Source of the DNA: Actinomucor elegans
Taxonomy: Eukaryota > Mucoromycota > Mucoromycetes > Mucorales > Mucoraceae
Assembly (NCBI GenBank): GCA_026027325.1
Contig: JAMSLZ010000004.1
Location: 930,001 to 994,000, forward strand
Direction: 5' to 3'
DNA length: 64,000 nucleotides
Under the pieces are notes generated by a model. That model was not told the DNA's origin. It made no database searches and saw only the letters and a list, made by a program, of their open reading frames with translations. Position numbers and translations under genes: made by a program. Positions 23,954 through 36,480 of this stretch are shown here, piece after piece. Each line of letters begins with the position of its first letter. Position 1 is the stretch's first letter.

Positions 23954-26422
23954 ATGACACATAAAACAACAAAGAGCATACATTCCGGTCATGAAGAGGA
24001 GGTAATTAGATATTTTTCGGGAAAGCCATTGTATATAGTGTAATGTTTCATTTTCCACCTTTAGTTATCAAGTATTGACGCGCATCTCGACCATGTTAAC
24101 AAGGTACTCAAATGGAGTATTTCAGATTTAGAAAAGTTTATCAGTTCGTTGAAAGCAAGGTATATATATATATACATACATAAAGCAGTAACAAAAGTTA
24201 AATAGAAGCCAAATCTTTTTTTTTATATATATTATCTTCACATAGAGTCTCAGCCGAAGATGCTTATGTACAAGCTCTAGTCAAGATAGCAAAAAACAAT
24301 TATACAACAGACAATCAAATAAACCCGACTTTGACAATGGATCAAAACTACTTTGGAGATTATACAACTACTGTTCAACATACAACTCATCAGTATGAAG
24401 TGTCAATAGAAAAAACTATTGAACTGAGGCGACAATTCATAGCAAGTTTGAAAGGACAAATGGAGGAACTAACCAAAATCAAAGTATGTGTGTGAATTGA
24501 ATGGGTAACACAAATTCATTTTAAATATCATACTATATAGAACTCGCTTGAGGAAAGAAGAAAGAAAGTCAAGGCAGTTCTCGCAGAAAAGAACTCAAAA
24601 TATATTGCATTCCGAACGCGTGATATTCCAAAGGTATGCCTAACAAGTTGATCAAGTAACCATCATTGATTTGTACTCGTAGCTTCATAAAACATACATT
24701 AACAAGTGTGTGGAGCAAGATAATCTCCAGCACCAAGTCTATGATGATACCGCTTCTATCTCTGCTTCAACGCTAATTGGGTCTAACGATTCTCATTATT
24801 TTAGTCCTCAAATGGCTAGAATATCATCCGACGAGCCACGATTGTCTAATGATAGTTCCAAAGAGGATAATCATTCGATGATATCTTTACAAGATAGTTC
24901 ATCACCGCCTCAAAGTAAAAAGAATAGCATGGCTGGATTCATTACTCAGATGAGATCACAGCTAGCAAATGCCGCTGCTGCAAACGATCCATCGAAACAA
25001 ACCGCGAGACTAGCTAAATTGAAGAAAGAGATTCATGATGCAGGTAAGTACACTTGATTTGATTGGTTGGATTCACCAATAACCTTTTTTTTTTTCTTAT
25101 TTTTTATAAGACCATGAATATAGACAAGGAGTACGTGTACTAGAGTGTTTGCGTAGAATACAAATTGATACAGCTATTCACGCTATCAGAGTATGTGTTA
25201 TTCGTTTTATCTTTTAATACATAAATATTCATTATACTATATCTGGGCTGTAGCATGTTGAAGCTATCTTACTCGAGAAATCAAATGCAGTCAAGAAGGC
25301 TATGTCTACCTTGTACAAAGTAGAACAAGATACTTTATCCAAAGAAGCAGAGGTACGTTTACTTCTTATTTCTTTTCTTTTATTCATGTATTCTAGGTGG
25401 TAAAACATTCATTGCAAGTAGTGGCAAATTTGGACGCCAAAAAGGATTCAGATCAGTTCTTGATAGAGTATCAAAAGTTGGATTTTATCAAACCAAAACG
25501 GATCTATTATGAGAATCGCCTTTATGGACAATGCAAAGATATCTTGTTTGGATCGAATTTAAACGATTATGCCATCGATCACCAGCGTACAGTACCATTA
25601 CTTGTCACTAAATGCATAGAAGCTGTTGAAACACAAGGTGGTCTAGAAAAAGAGGGTATTTACAGAATATCAGGTAGACAAACCTACATCGATCAGTTAA
25701 AGGGAGATTTTGAAAAGGACGAAGAAGCAGTGGATTTGGTTTCAAAAGACGTATTTACCATAGCTTCTGTGCTAAAAGTCTATTTGCGCGAATTAAAGCA
25801 ACCACTATTTAATTTAACCATGCAGGAACGCATTGAGTACTCGAGTACGTGTCAAAATATGCACTATGAGAAATTATTGACGCATCCTATTCCTATAGAA
25901 ATCGCAGATGAGTCAAAACGCAAAGAAAAGCTTCAAAAAAAGATATCAGATCTATCAAAAATTCAAAGAGACACGCTCAAATCTGTGATAGCGCATCTAG
26001 CCAAGTAAGATTTGACTTTTACAGAACGTTTACAAAACTAACTCATGTCTTGTAGAGTGGAAAGTAACTCGAAAGTAAATAAAATGTCTATGAAGAACTT
26101 GTCTTTTATTTTCACACCTGCTCTGTTTCACGATCATAATCAAACAGAGAGTGTTGGAGAATGGTACTCTGATAAAGTACTAGAAGATCTGATAGTTCAA
26201 CACGAATCGCTGTTCGTTAATGTAGAGACTAAGACTCCTGTTACCAATTCTCCTACTGCAAGTGTGTTAAGTTTATCATTCTCGGTTGGTGAAAGACAAG
26301 CTTCTATCGCTAGACATCCTACAGTACTAAAGGCGCCCGCAAGCATACCAAGTATTCACACTACTACTACCACTACTACTACCACTAATTCTATTGCTAC
26401 TAATAGTAATCAATCTAATTAA
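23954..26422 (+). CDS. F-BAR plus RhoGAP protein (Rgd1-like)
   Basis: Nine exons give 662 aa in phase: 23954-24001, 24065-24159, 24246-24483, 24541-24633, 24683-25043, 25111-25190, 25254-25352, 25397-26004, 26056-26422. Residues about 20-370 are a helical, charged FCH/F-BAR-like region interrupted by a Ser-rich linker (SSSPPQSKKNS). The RhoGAP domain spans about 385-570 with the arginine finger in EGIYRISG (Arg about 428), LRELKQPL, and the conserved NKMSMKNLSFIFTPALF block. The tail is Thr/Ser/Asn-rich. This order matches yeast Rgd1, which stimulates GTP hydrolysis by Rho-type GTPases at sites of polar growth. Substrate GTPase here is inference. Confidence 0.85.
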
Positions 26423-29400
26423 ATATCTAATAAACTAATTACCACTAGTACACTACCATGATTCATTAAAGTATAATCACTGTAGTATAAGCTCAAATAT
26501 ACCGATATTTTTAATTGTTATTAGCTTTGATGTTTTGAACAAAACTATCTGTGATATAATAGCATATGTGTAACAGCCATTTATAAATCTTTCTCAAAAC
26601 GCTGAGATATACAAGTATATTATCATTGATATGAACACTTATTTTTTTTTAGCCATGTTTTCTACGAGTGTTCTTGCAAGTACCAATAGATATGGTAGCT
26701 TATTCTAAGCGTATGTGCTACTCAGATCTGGAATAGAACCGAAATCGGCCAAGGGAACCATAGACCATAGACCATTGATCTAGTGTAGTATATATGTATA
26801 TAAAACACGGTTTTCATGATACTTCACCAAAGACAAGTGGCATGAATTCCATTTGATCTCTTAGATTTAAAGTAGCTGTCAGCACCGCATGTTTCTTCAT
26901 TGGCATCTATGTCTAGGAAAAAGAACAAAACGGCTCTATATATATAGTTCCAACTGGTTTCACCTTTGTCTTCTCATTATGGGTGATCGACAACTTTTGG
27001 TATAAAAAAAAAGTAGACAAATTCTACTAAAGATAATGGGAATGATAAAGAAGATAAAGCCTTAGCTGCATTGATAGAAATATCTAACAAGCTTTGTATA
27101 AAGTTGGATAGAAAAGATCACTGTCTGAGAAGGATAGCGTATTGTTACTTGATGTACAAATACAAAACTAGTGGAGCAAAAAGTATTCTGAATAAGAACT
27201 GCTAATCTAATGCCATGTTTCATTGAGATCAGCTAAGTGATTTAGACATGATTAGATATCACCGATTTTTAAAATGATATATAGAATACATGTTTTTACA
27301 GCTAATCTCGACTGAATACATTGCAATTCGACTAAATAAAGGCTAAATACATGCTCATTTTTGAGTACGGGTAAGATTGAAAAATAAAGAAAATCGTAGT
27401 TGCATGAATGCGCGCAAGCTGATGGCAAATTTTAGTGCATGAATTAGTGATAAATGAATGGCATTTATAGACTTACTGCCGACAAAGATAATTTAAAAGG
27501 ATTGTTGATCAAACAAAAAAGGCTATAATAAGCCCACTAGCTCATTCTATATGAACTCCTACGCAATCAGATATAGTATTGTACCGAGATCAGTCGAAAA
27601 ATATATTTGCCATTAGACCTAATAAATACAAAATGCATGAATTTTATAGTGCATTATTAAAATGCGATATACTCGTAGCGAATGAGTTAAATAAACTATT
27701 TAATAGATGTAAATATTTAGCTATAGTATCTACCGCTAATTAAATGAGACATTAAACTGAAATTGATCGAGAGATCTATAGATCGAGTTTACTTGAAATG
27801 CAATATATTCTCTTTTTTATAGCCAAATAATATATATAATAGGCTCAATACTTTATTCTATATATACACTAGCCAACTATTGCGATATTAGACTGAAAGT
27901 TGGTCGAGAAATGTAGAAATGTCAAAAACGATTTGTTTTTAAAAAAATACAAGGGAATGTTTTTAAACCCAAACTTTTAGAAATGCCTCTTTCTTGTAGA
28001 GCTCGGAGGCAATGTTTTCAATATATGACCTATTAATAGTATAGGTTTAATGTCATTGAAAGTATTCAAAGGTATTTCCATTCCATTTTCTCTCTTGAAA
28101 AAACAAGGTAATAATGCTTTTAAGAAAAAGAAAACATTTTTCACATCAGTCGATTTACAAATGGATTATATTACAAATCTCATTAGTATGTACTTGTTGT
28201 ATATTTGAATATTTGCATTATTCAAAAGTCGGGTAAAGGCAACCAAGTTTTTTTTTTTTTTCTTGATCCGCTAGAGAAATGTTCAGGCAGAGATTTATTG
28301 TATTACTGCCAGTCGATCATAATTATATTTCATCTCCTCCTCATTAGTAGTGGTAATAAACTTTCATACCAGCTTTGACAGTATTAGAAACATTTTCAAG
28401 ACACAAGCTTAATATAACTGCATTTTTTGGATGAACATTACAATATGAAGTTGAGTAATTATCAACCTTCACCTACCAATGAAGGCAATACTTGCCCATA
28501 CCCTCCATTCCTTGAGTTCATGATAACCGTCAGCCAGTTCCATATTTTTCTAATGATAGTTCTAGCTCTTGACCATGGCCTGCTGCCTTTTTTTTCTTAC
28601 AGTGATGTCAAATATACCATGAAAGCCATCAAATAGTGTCTGATTTATCGAAGGGCCGATACAAGTGCACCATATTTTTTGGGGGTAAAATATAAAACAA
28701 CGGATGCTGTTTCCACTGTATTCACTTTCATAACAGTTGCGTTAATACACTCAAATCCAATAGATCTCCGCACTTTTTAAAATCATTTTTTAACACCAGT
28801 ATATCATTACTATTTACTATAAATAAACATCCTCAGTAACAATTATACTAAGTTTAGCATTGACTGAAGAACTTTGTATTAATAACCTTTGGCCATCGTT
28901 TGTTTCAAAAATGCAAAAAAAATTCAAAAAAAAAATTTTTTTATGAAGAATTATTGGACCTGAGTGAGATTGAGAGTACAGTTATCCAATTATTAAAACG
29001 GCAATTAAACTTTGCCCAGGGTATACCCAATTTGATCCAAAAAAAGTACTGCAAATTCAGTAACGGGCCGAAATAAATCAGTGATTTCCGAGTAAAACAT
29101 AGAAAAATGCGCACTCTTTCTAATAAACCAGTTTCTATAGTTATATATTGAGATTAACATGCGTTAGAGAATATCGAAGATGTAGTGCTTTATGTTAAGT
29201 TCCATCAGTCCCCTATTTGGTCTGATTGTACGATTTGCAAGATCACAACCAATAGAATCTTAGGTTCTTTTTTCTTCTTTTTCTGTCAGAGAGACCGCCA
29301 GCCACTGGAACAAAAAAAAAAATATATGTAAATATATAAACCCCAGGTGTGCACAGATTTATAAAGCCTCATCTTAATACCAAGGCTTGTTCCGAACCGA

Positions 29401-29654
29401 TATATACAGTACCCAACATGAAAGGGGTCTTGTTGGATTATCTTGTATAAAGAGTGAATAGACGTTATGTACATGTTTGCACCACAGAGACGGTTTAGGA
29501 ATCAAAGTTCAAGCCCACAATCGAAAAAAAAAATTTTCAACATTTTTTAAAAAAAAAATTTATAAAAAAAAGGAGTGATGGATTTATACAAAAGTTTTTT
29601 AGTAAAGATAAATAAGTAGTAGAAATAAAAAGAGCAAACTTGTTATCAAATAAC
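26423..29654. other. Gene desert with a decayed tandem repeat array
   Basis: No supported gene. About 26.69-27.93 kb holds several reverse-orientation copies of the ~165-bp repeat. A short frame around 27030-27200 (ending in KTSGAKSILNKNC) and one at 28427-28636 show no family match and are not called. Confidence 0.6.
26690..27930 (-). repeat. Degenerate array of the ~165-bp repeat
   Basis: Cores related to GACCGAGATCGGTCAAGAGA (reverse sense) occur near 26740, 27224, 27585, 27764 and 27902. Successive spacings of about 484, 361, 179 and 138 nt are near multiples of 140-180. The copy at about 27764 keeps GATCGAGAGATCTATAGATC; others are more diverged. Confidence 0.5.
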
Positions 29655-30194
29655 TTATTTAGGAGCTTCCTTGTAAGACAAACAGTGTTCCTCACCCATA
29701 GCAGAGACGACAGAGACAACGAGCTCCTTACCCTCTTCGAATTCTGCTTCCAACTTCTCACCGAGCTCACCTTCGGGAAGCTTGACATCGTCCTTCATGG
29801 TACCATCTTGCAACATCAAAGAAAGGAAACCATCATCAATGTTAAGAAGAGCGTAATCCTGACGGGAAACGTTAGGGACGTTCATGTTGTGGGTAGAAGG
29901 ACAGAGATCTTCGTACTTTCTATATAGATCAAAATTTTAGTTAGTTACAAAGCGTTATATAAAATCTTTCTGACCCTGTTCTTACCTGCTGGTGAAGATA
30001 TCAGTACCAACCAAGTGGACCTTGGCGTGACCGTGCTTACCAGTCTTGGAAGTGGTCATTTCAATGATCTTACAAGGTCTGTTCTTGATGACGACGTGGC
30101 CGTTCTTTCTCAAAGCAGAACATTGCATGGGGAAAGTCAAAGAGGCACCGGACTCGGCGGTCTCGAAGGTGTGATTATCGTGCTCGTCAGACAT
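29655..30194 (-). CDS. Translation factor eIF5A (hypusine-containing)
   Basis: Coding exons 29986-30194 and 29655-29919 give 157 aa, the normal eIF5A length. [20 protein letters not shown] is the expected acidic start. The loop KTGKHGHAK carries the lysine (residue 53 here) that deoxyhypusine synthase and hydroxylase convert to hypusine. The C-terminal OB-fold is complete ([20 protein letters not shown]). The protein binds stalled ribosomes and promotes elongation through proline-rich stretches and termination. A 59-nt intron (30196-30254) lies in the 5' UTR one base before the ATG, so translation context depends on splicing. It is certainly a housekeeping gene. Confidence 0.97.
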
Positions 30195-30440
30195 GCTAAC
30201 AAAAAGAATGTTAGTCATCTACACGTAAAAAAACACCATAGCTACAAAACTTACTTTATCAAGGGATAAGTAGATGATGAAGAAGAAGAGGAAAAAAAGA
30301 AAAAACAGCAAAGAAGCCACGCGACGGCTAAGCTCGTTTTATACCTCTTTTTCTTATAGCGCTGGGGTGACATTGAAAATTTTTTTCTGTTACCTCTGAG
30401 TATGAAAATAAATCATTTTCTTTTAGCTCATTGGATTATC

Positions 30441-30849
30441 TCAAAAGAAACAGTCCTCTTTCTTCTTTAGTCTATTCAAAAAGATGGCTTTTTTCATATC
30501 GTATTTTGATTTGATTTCATTTAAGACTGAGACTAAGGATCCTTCTTCATTAATGACACTTATCAGTTGGTCTCTGTATTCTACTTTTAGTTTATCATCA
30601 TTCCAATTTGATCGATATGTATCACATTCATTAGAAATAACTATTAGAAAGAAGGTATATTTATAAGAGTTCTGGAGAAACATTCGGCCAATAACCTGAT
30701 TTTACAGAAAAACGCGTATATCTAGAAAAGGCACGTATACCCAAAAGAATCGAACGCGTATGCCCATAGTTCCAATACTTATTAAATGAGCAATATAAGC
30801 TGACGAGCGATGATGCCAATTCCTTTGTATGGTAATAACGGCCATTCAA
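30441..30849 (-). CDS. Tentative small two-exon gene, unknown function
   Basis: An ATG at 30849 opens a frame reading MNGRYYHTKELASSLVSLY...RFSVKS. If a 57-nt intron with donor GTTATTGGCC is removed, it joins in phase to VISNECDTYRSNWNDD...KKAIFLNRLKKKEDCFF, for about 117 aa. The donor is weak. The second part is strongly charged and helical-looking, the first Arg/Tyr/Ser-rich, the size range of small mitochondrial factors, but I recognise no family. It sits between eIF5A and the divergent P450, leaving a short shared upstream region of about 130 nt. It may not be real. Confidence 0.3.
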
Positions 30850-30980
30850 TGACCGCTCTATGATTCAATTTAAGATAAAAGTCGCCGTGCCCGTTCTCAT
30901 AAACCAATTTCTATTTAACTGTTGTTTATTTTTCGTCATTGGGAATAGAACCCAAACTCTTTTCTTCTACATTATCTATC

Positions 30981-32667
30981 ATGCTCGACTATCAACTAGT
31001 ACAAGATACAATTCAAGATTACGCGCAGAAATATGTGCTTGAGCCAACAGGTCTCGATTATCCTGCAGCGAAAAAATTGGCTATTCAATTAGGCATCTCG
31101 ACTGCGCTTGTTTATTACTTTTTTAAAATCATAGTTTACAGATTGTATTTGAATCCTGTCAACCGCCTGCCTGGACCCAAAGTAGGATGGATTCCGTTTA
31201 TGGGCAATTATCCAGAAATAATGAAAGAAGAAGCGGGCGTCCCTTTGAAACGGTGGCAAAAGGAGTATGGTGACATCTTGGTATTCCATGGCCCTTGGAA
31301 CGTTCCTCGTGTCCTTGTTACTGATGATCGTTTTGTAAAACAAATATTGACTACCCAAGAGCAGGATTTCTGTAAGACACCCGAAGCATCTGCTTTCCTG
31401 CGTCGCATCCTCGGTAATGGCTTGCTTGTCGCTGAAGGCGCAACTCACCGTCATCAACGCAAGATGCTAAATCCTGCTTTTTCTGTTAATTCTGTCCGCG
31501 CTCTTGTTCCTCTTATGGCGAAACCTGGTTATCAGCTCCGGGATACATGGATGAATCAGATGGCCCAGGAAAGTACTAAGGTTAAAACTCAAAATGGCCA
31601 AGAATTAAGCGAAATTGAAGTCTCTACCGGGCTATCCATGGCTACATTGGATGTTATTGGTTGGGCGTTTGGTCAGGACTTTAAGTCTTTGGAATTTCAC
31701 GGTACACCCAACCAAAGTAAACTAAGTCAAGCCTATCTTAGTATCTTCTCAAATGACTTGACATTTATGCGTATCTTGACCTTTCTCTTTCCAATTCTTC
31801 GCCATTTACCTACTGAAAGGAATACAAGAGCAAAGAGAGATGTGAAATGGCTGAACGAAGAAAGTAAAACTTTAGTTCAAGCTGGCATTGATCGAGCTGT
31901 TCGCGCCAAGGCTACAGGTGTCAAGGAAGATGGACCCAAGGATCTGCTGGCTACGATGGTCGACCTTATCGATGAAGAAACTGGAAATGGCTTTACGGTG
32001 GATGAACTAAAAGAACAATGTTTGACCTTTTTGGCTGCCGGGTAAGTGGAAAATGAACCGAGATGAATCAAATTTTTCTAAACGGGTGTTTATTACTAGC
32101 CATGAAACCACAAGTGTCAGCTTGAGTTGGTGTCTTTGGCTACTCGCAAAAAATCAAAAAATTCAAGATGAATTAAGAGCAGAAGTACGTACTTTATTCA
32201 AAGATGATAATGAAACGCCTAGCTATGATGATATCAATGCTTTGCCATTGTTAAATAACGTTGTTCGCGAATCACTCCGCTTGATTCCTGCTGTTCCTGT
32301 TACCTCTCGCGTTACACGCGTTCCAGTTGTTCTCGGTTCTCATGTCATTCCCAAGGGCACGACTATCTTTTTAGCACCTATTGTCACACACCATTCCACT
32401 GCTATCTGGGGAGATGACGCTGAAGAGTTCAATCCTTCTCGCTGGGATTCTAGCAAGATCGGTAATGTCTATCAACACATGCCCTTTCTAGCTGGCAACC
32501 GTATGTGTATCGGCTATCGATTCGCAAATATCGAGTTCAAACTTCTATTGGCAATCCTTATCAAAAACATTCAGTATTTTGAAAAGCCTGATTTGAAGAT
32601 CGGTAAGAAGCAGCAAGTCACTCTTAAACCTGTTCCTAATATGACGCTTTGGATGAGAACCATTTAA
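30981..32667 (+). CDS. Cytochrome P450 monooxygenase
   Basis: Two exons (30981-32041 and 32100-32667) give 542 aa. I used the first ATG, reading MLDYQLVQDT; the frame extends upstream only through a non-ATG codon. A hydrophobic anchor (LGISTALVYYFFKIIVY) and proline hinge NRLPGPK put it on the ER membrane. The oxygen-binding helix AGHETTS (about 353-359) is split by the intron. ExxR is ESLR (about 411), followed by VPVTSRVTR, and the heme loop is FLAGNRMCIG with the axial Cys near 490. All catalytic landmarks are intact. The family resembles Mucoromycota P450s of unassigned substrate. No reductase or biosynthetic cluster lies next to it, so xenobiotic or lipid oxidation is a guess. Confidence 0.93.
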
Positions 32668-34793
32668 AACAAAGTTTTTTTTTTCTACAATCAACCATTA
32701 TTTGGTATTGTGTCGGTTTTAATCTTTATATTCGTTGGCATTAGTGTTTCGTATTTGTATTTGTTATTCATTATTACACTGTGTATCTTAAGTTAATAAA
32801 TAGCTCTTTTATCTGTTTGCATTGACAACATACACTGTATTTTGCAGGTATAACCGCTAAGATGATATCATTACTATTTTTTTTTTAAAACCATAGCTTC
32901 CCACAGAAGAATTATGGGTCGCGATAGCTATATTAGATGATATACGAGAGCTTAATTGATGGAATTGTTATGTTAATTCAAAATCGACTGTTCTTATTTT
33001 CTTTAACCAATATACGTTCGCATTCCTTTTTCAGTAATGCTTTTGAATGTTCTTTGCTTAGACTTCATCGCTTTGAAAGATAATTAAGTTAAAGTTCATT
33101 AAATGAAGCAGCTTATTCTGAACATGGAATATCAAACAAATGTGGCGTTTAACCGAGATTGGAAGAAATCTCTTGTAGGCTATGCACTGCACCTTACCTA
33201 CATGTAGCAGTAACATTTAAATTTCTTCATTGGCTGTCATTAATTTGCATAGTGAAAGCCAATCAAGCAAAGTTTATTTTGGCAAAAAAAAAAAATTTTT
33301 TTTTTTACATAGTACAAAGGTCTAGAGAAGTGTATAAATCATTAATAACTACTATATAATATTGAACTTTGATTCTAACGATGCAATTATTATTATATAT
33401 ATCTTTTAATTCACAGTTCCCTATTGATGAATAGCTAATTTTTCACTTTTTTTTTCGAGGTATAGTACAATATTTGATTGCAATATATTGAACCTATGTT
33501 CAAAAGGGACTCTGTTTACACCTCATAAAAAAAAAGTTGTGCTTGAAATTTTGGATCCAAGAGAATTGGTCGATTCCAATTTAAAATCGCATTTAATACT
33601 CAATACTCACTCTTACTGGACTATTGCATCTACGGAAGCTATTAATTGCTGGAAGTATAGAATGTTGATAACGCACGACTATTAAAATCATTGACCGAGT
33701 TGACCAAAAATACAAGATATTACTTCGTGTACCTTAAGGACTGAAACACAATGACACACTAACTCTAGATGTGAAATTTTGATCGACCTTTTTTTTTGGG
33801 AATTTCAATGATAACAAGTGGTATATCATTGTCATTATTTTACCTAGGTACGTATATATCAGGGCACATTGGGTATTTGACCTTTCAAGTGCGCAGGGTC
33901 GTCAATTGTATATATAAGGAGCTGTTAATACGATTATCTAAAAAAGAGTTATATAGGCTAACGGTGAGTTTGATTGCAGCAACTAGTGTCATTTTCTTGT
34001 TTATGTTTACTACTATAAGTTAGGATAGGCTTCAGATAAGAATGTTGCAGTCCTATTAGTACTACTAGCAGCATCATGGAATGTGTTGAGACGAAAGAGC
34101 TTACTGAAGACCTCTTGGAGCCTACAAACTGTAGAAGAGAGTTAGCTTTCGATACGACAATGAGTATTATTGTTATCAAGCTTGTACTGACCTTTCGTTA
34201 ACAGCATTATATACATACCAAGCAAGACTTTTGATAGACATATAAACGACCCAAAGATCTTTTTTAGTACTAATTTTCTGGTGTGATCTGTGCCGACATG
34301 ATGAGCGTAAGATAAAGTATAGAGTATGTATTATTACAATGGATTGAACCAGCACTTCAAAGAGGCTCTTGCGCACTTATTTTGATCTTAATGCAATTCG
34401 AACGGGTAGCTTTATGGCCTTGGATCTATTGCAGTTATTTATTTAAAGAAAGAACTATGAAAGACGGTGCTCTATCCTACAATGAACATGCCATTAGAGC
34501 TTGTACTTAGGAGAGGAATATACTCTCCCCTCTTTGACCGTAACGATTCTTATAATCGGTGAAAAAAAAATAGAGAGGAGAATATTATAAAATGAACACG
34601 AAGCGAAAAAATAATAATCTAATGACCGTATGCTGCAATATTCTATTCTCCAACTTTATCTAATCATAAAATGAGCATACTACAGTGTCCATTAGAGTTA
34701 CAAGCTGTATTATTGAAAGGTTTTAATGAATTAAATAGGATTTATATACAAATAAAAAGAGAAAGTATATAGTACAATAGGTAAAAGGAAAAT
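32668..34793. other. Gene desert
   Basis: AT-rich spacer between P450 and the Rho-GEF 3' end. It has one reverse repeat copy at about 33106-33178 (AGCTTATTCTGAACATGG then AACCGAGATTGG). Short frames, some hydrophobic (33796-34023), lack family features. Confidence 0.55.
33106..33178 (-). repeat. Reverse copy of ~165-bp interspersed repeat family
   Basis: It matches the reverse consensus in order: AGCTTATTCTGAACATGG, ATATC, then AACCGAGATTGG and a TCTCTTGTAGG end. Confidence 0.5.
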
Positions 34794-36429
34794 TTATAAT
34801 TTTTTACAATAGTTCATTGGCACCCAACCAGACCTGTTATCATCAATCGTAGTAGCAAACCACCAGTCTTGATCAATGTAGTCTTCATCTTGAGTTATTC
34901 TAAGCACAGTTCCTCGTTTTACATCCAGTCTATCCTCTTGATGCGTTTCAAAATCATATAATACAATACATTCAAAGTCGTTGGATGTTATCACAGGTTC
35001 AGTCTGTTCTAAGTCGATCAAATTGTCTTGTTGTATATTGGCAATACGAGGTTTTGGCGAAGGTGTGCTGATATCTACAACTATTGTTAGAATAGCTTTG
35101 TAAAGTTCACTTGTTATAACTTACCATGATTTGGAATTGACCTTGGTGAATAAAGGTCTCTGGATCTTTGTTTTAGCACCAGAGAAGATGTAGACGAGTT
35201 ACTACGTGTGCTATTATTGGAATAATGCTTTCGATGCATGATAGTAATTTTACTGGCTTTCTCTTCGACTCGATCCAATTGGCCCATGTGTTTGGCAATG
35301 ATAGCCTCATATGATTTAGCAGCCTCCATACCCAAGTGCTGTTCCACCAATTTGACCCATTCTCTTTGCATCAGGTTATAAAATTTGAGCTGCACAAGAG
35401 CTAATCCACTTGTCAAAATATCAAAATACTTGGCTGTCAGTTCAAAGAACTTGGGTAATTCGTCCACCAACTGACCGTTGATAGAAACATAAGCATCTGC
35501 AGATTCCTGCAATGCTTTATCTGGTATATCGCCTTTGGATTTCATATCTCGTACTCGATCATAGTCGATCATTTTCAAAGCTCGCTTGTGAATCACTTGG
35601 GTTGGATTTTCAAATACCTTTAGGAAATCATCGATGCGACTGTAGACAAACCCACGAACATCACTATCCTATATAAAGAGTTGAATATCACGTACTGATG
35701 TCCATTTTTCTTCTTCTTCATATTACCAATTCTCTTGCTAGATTCGTGGATAGATAGGATGCCATTCGATTAAAATCGCTGATGTCTGTTAAACTCTTGA
35801 CGCGTACGCCTCCCCAAGAACTATACAAAGATTCCATACTGCAGGCCAGTTGCTGAAGATTTTCAAATCCTACTTTGACGTGTCGAACCCAGCCTTGCAC
35901 ATCTCTAGCCAATTGTCGAATAAGTTCTTGCTGTTCCTCAAACTTCAAAAAGAGTGCTTCAAATAGTATATCATGTGTTGGTTCAACGGCAAAACCAGTT
36001 GCTTGTTTAAACTTTTGCGCTTTTCTCGTCAATCTCTTATTGATGCCATGGCTACAAACTGTGTTAGTAAACAAGCAAAAGACCTTGAAGAATTACTTAC
36101 ACCACCTACAAACAAAAATTTAGATACATAATACCCTATGATGGATTAAACTTACGCTTATATCTGTCTTCTTTTTATCACCAACGATCTTTTCGACTAT
36201 ATCCTTTCTTCGTTTGATTTCATTGATATTATCAGCTACATCTTGAATTTCTTTGACTGCAGCAGAAAGATCATCATGATCATCGTGAGTCGGTGAAGTC
36301 AGAGAAAGGATTTCTCGTAGCAGTAATGGATATTTTAATACCCTTTGTACTGGCTTGATCAATAGACTACCCAGATCCCAACTAGTCGTTTTACCCTGAA
36401 TTTGTTCTTTACATCTCTAAACAAAACAA

Positions 36430-36480
<51 letters not shown>

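Noticed and set aside
27030..27204. Short plus-strand frame ending KTSGAKSILNKNC
   Set aside because: Coding-like composition, but no ATG, no recognisable domain and it overlaps the repeat array.
28427..28636. 69-aa plus-strand frame in the desert
   Set aside because: No family match, no codon or splice support, surrounded by non-coding DNA.
30939..30980. Upstream extension of the P450 frame
   Set aside because: It begins at a TTG codon; the first ATG at 30981 precedes the membrane anchor at the normal distance.
33796..34023. Hydrophobic 75-aa frame
   Set aside because: AT-rich DNA often codes hydrophobic residues by chance; no partner exon was found.
36059..36074. Separate start for the BAR part of the GEF (methionine at 36074)
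   Set aside because: This codon lies inside the intron; exon joining gives one continuous DH-BAR-SH3 protein.
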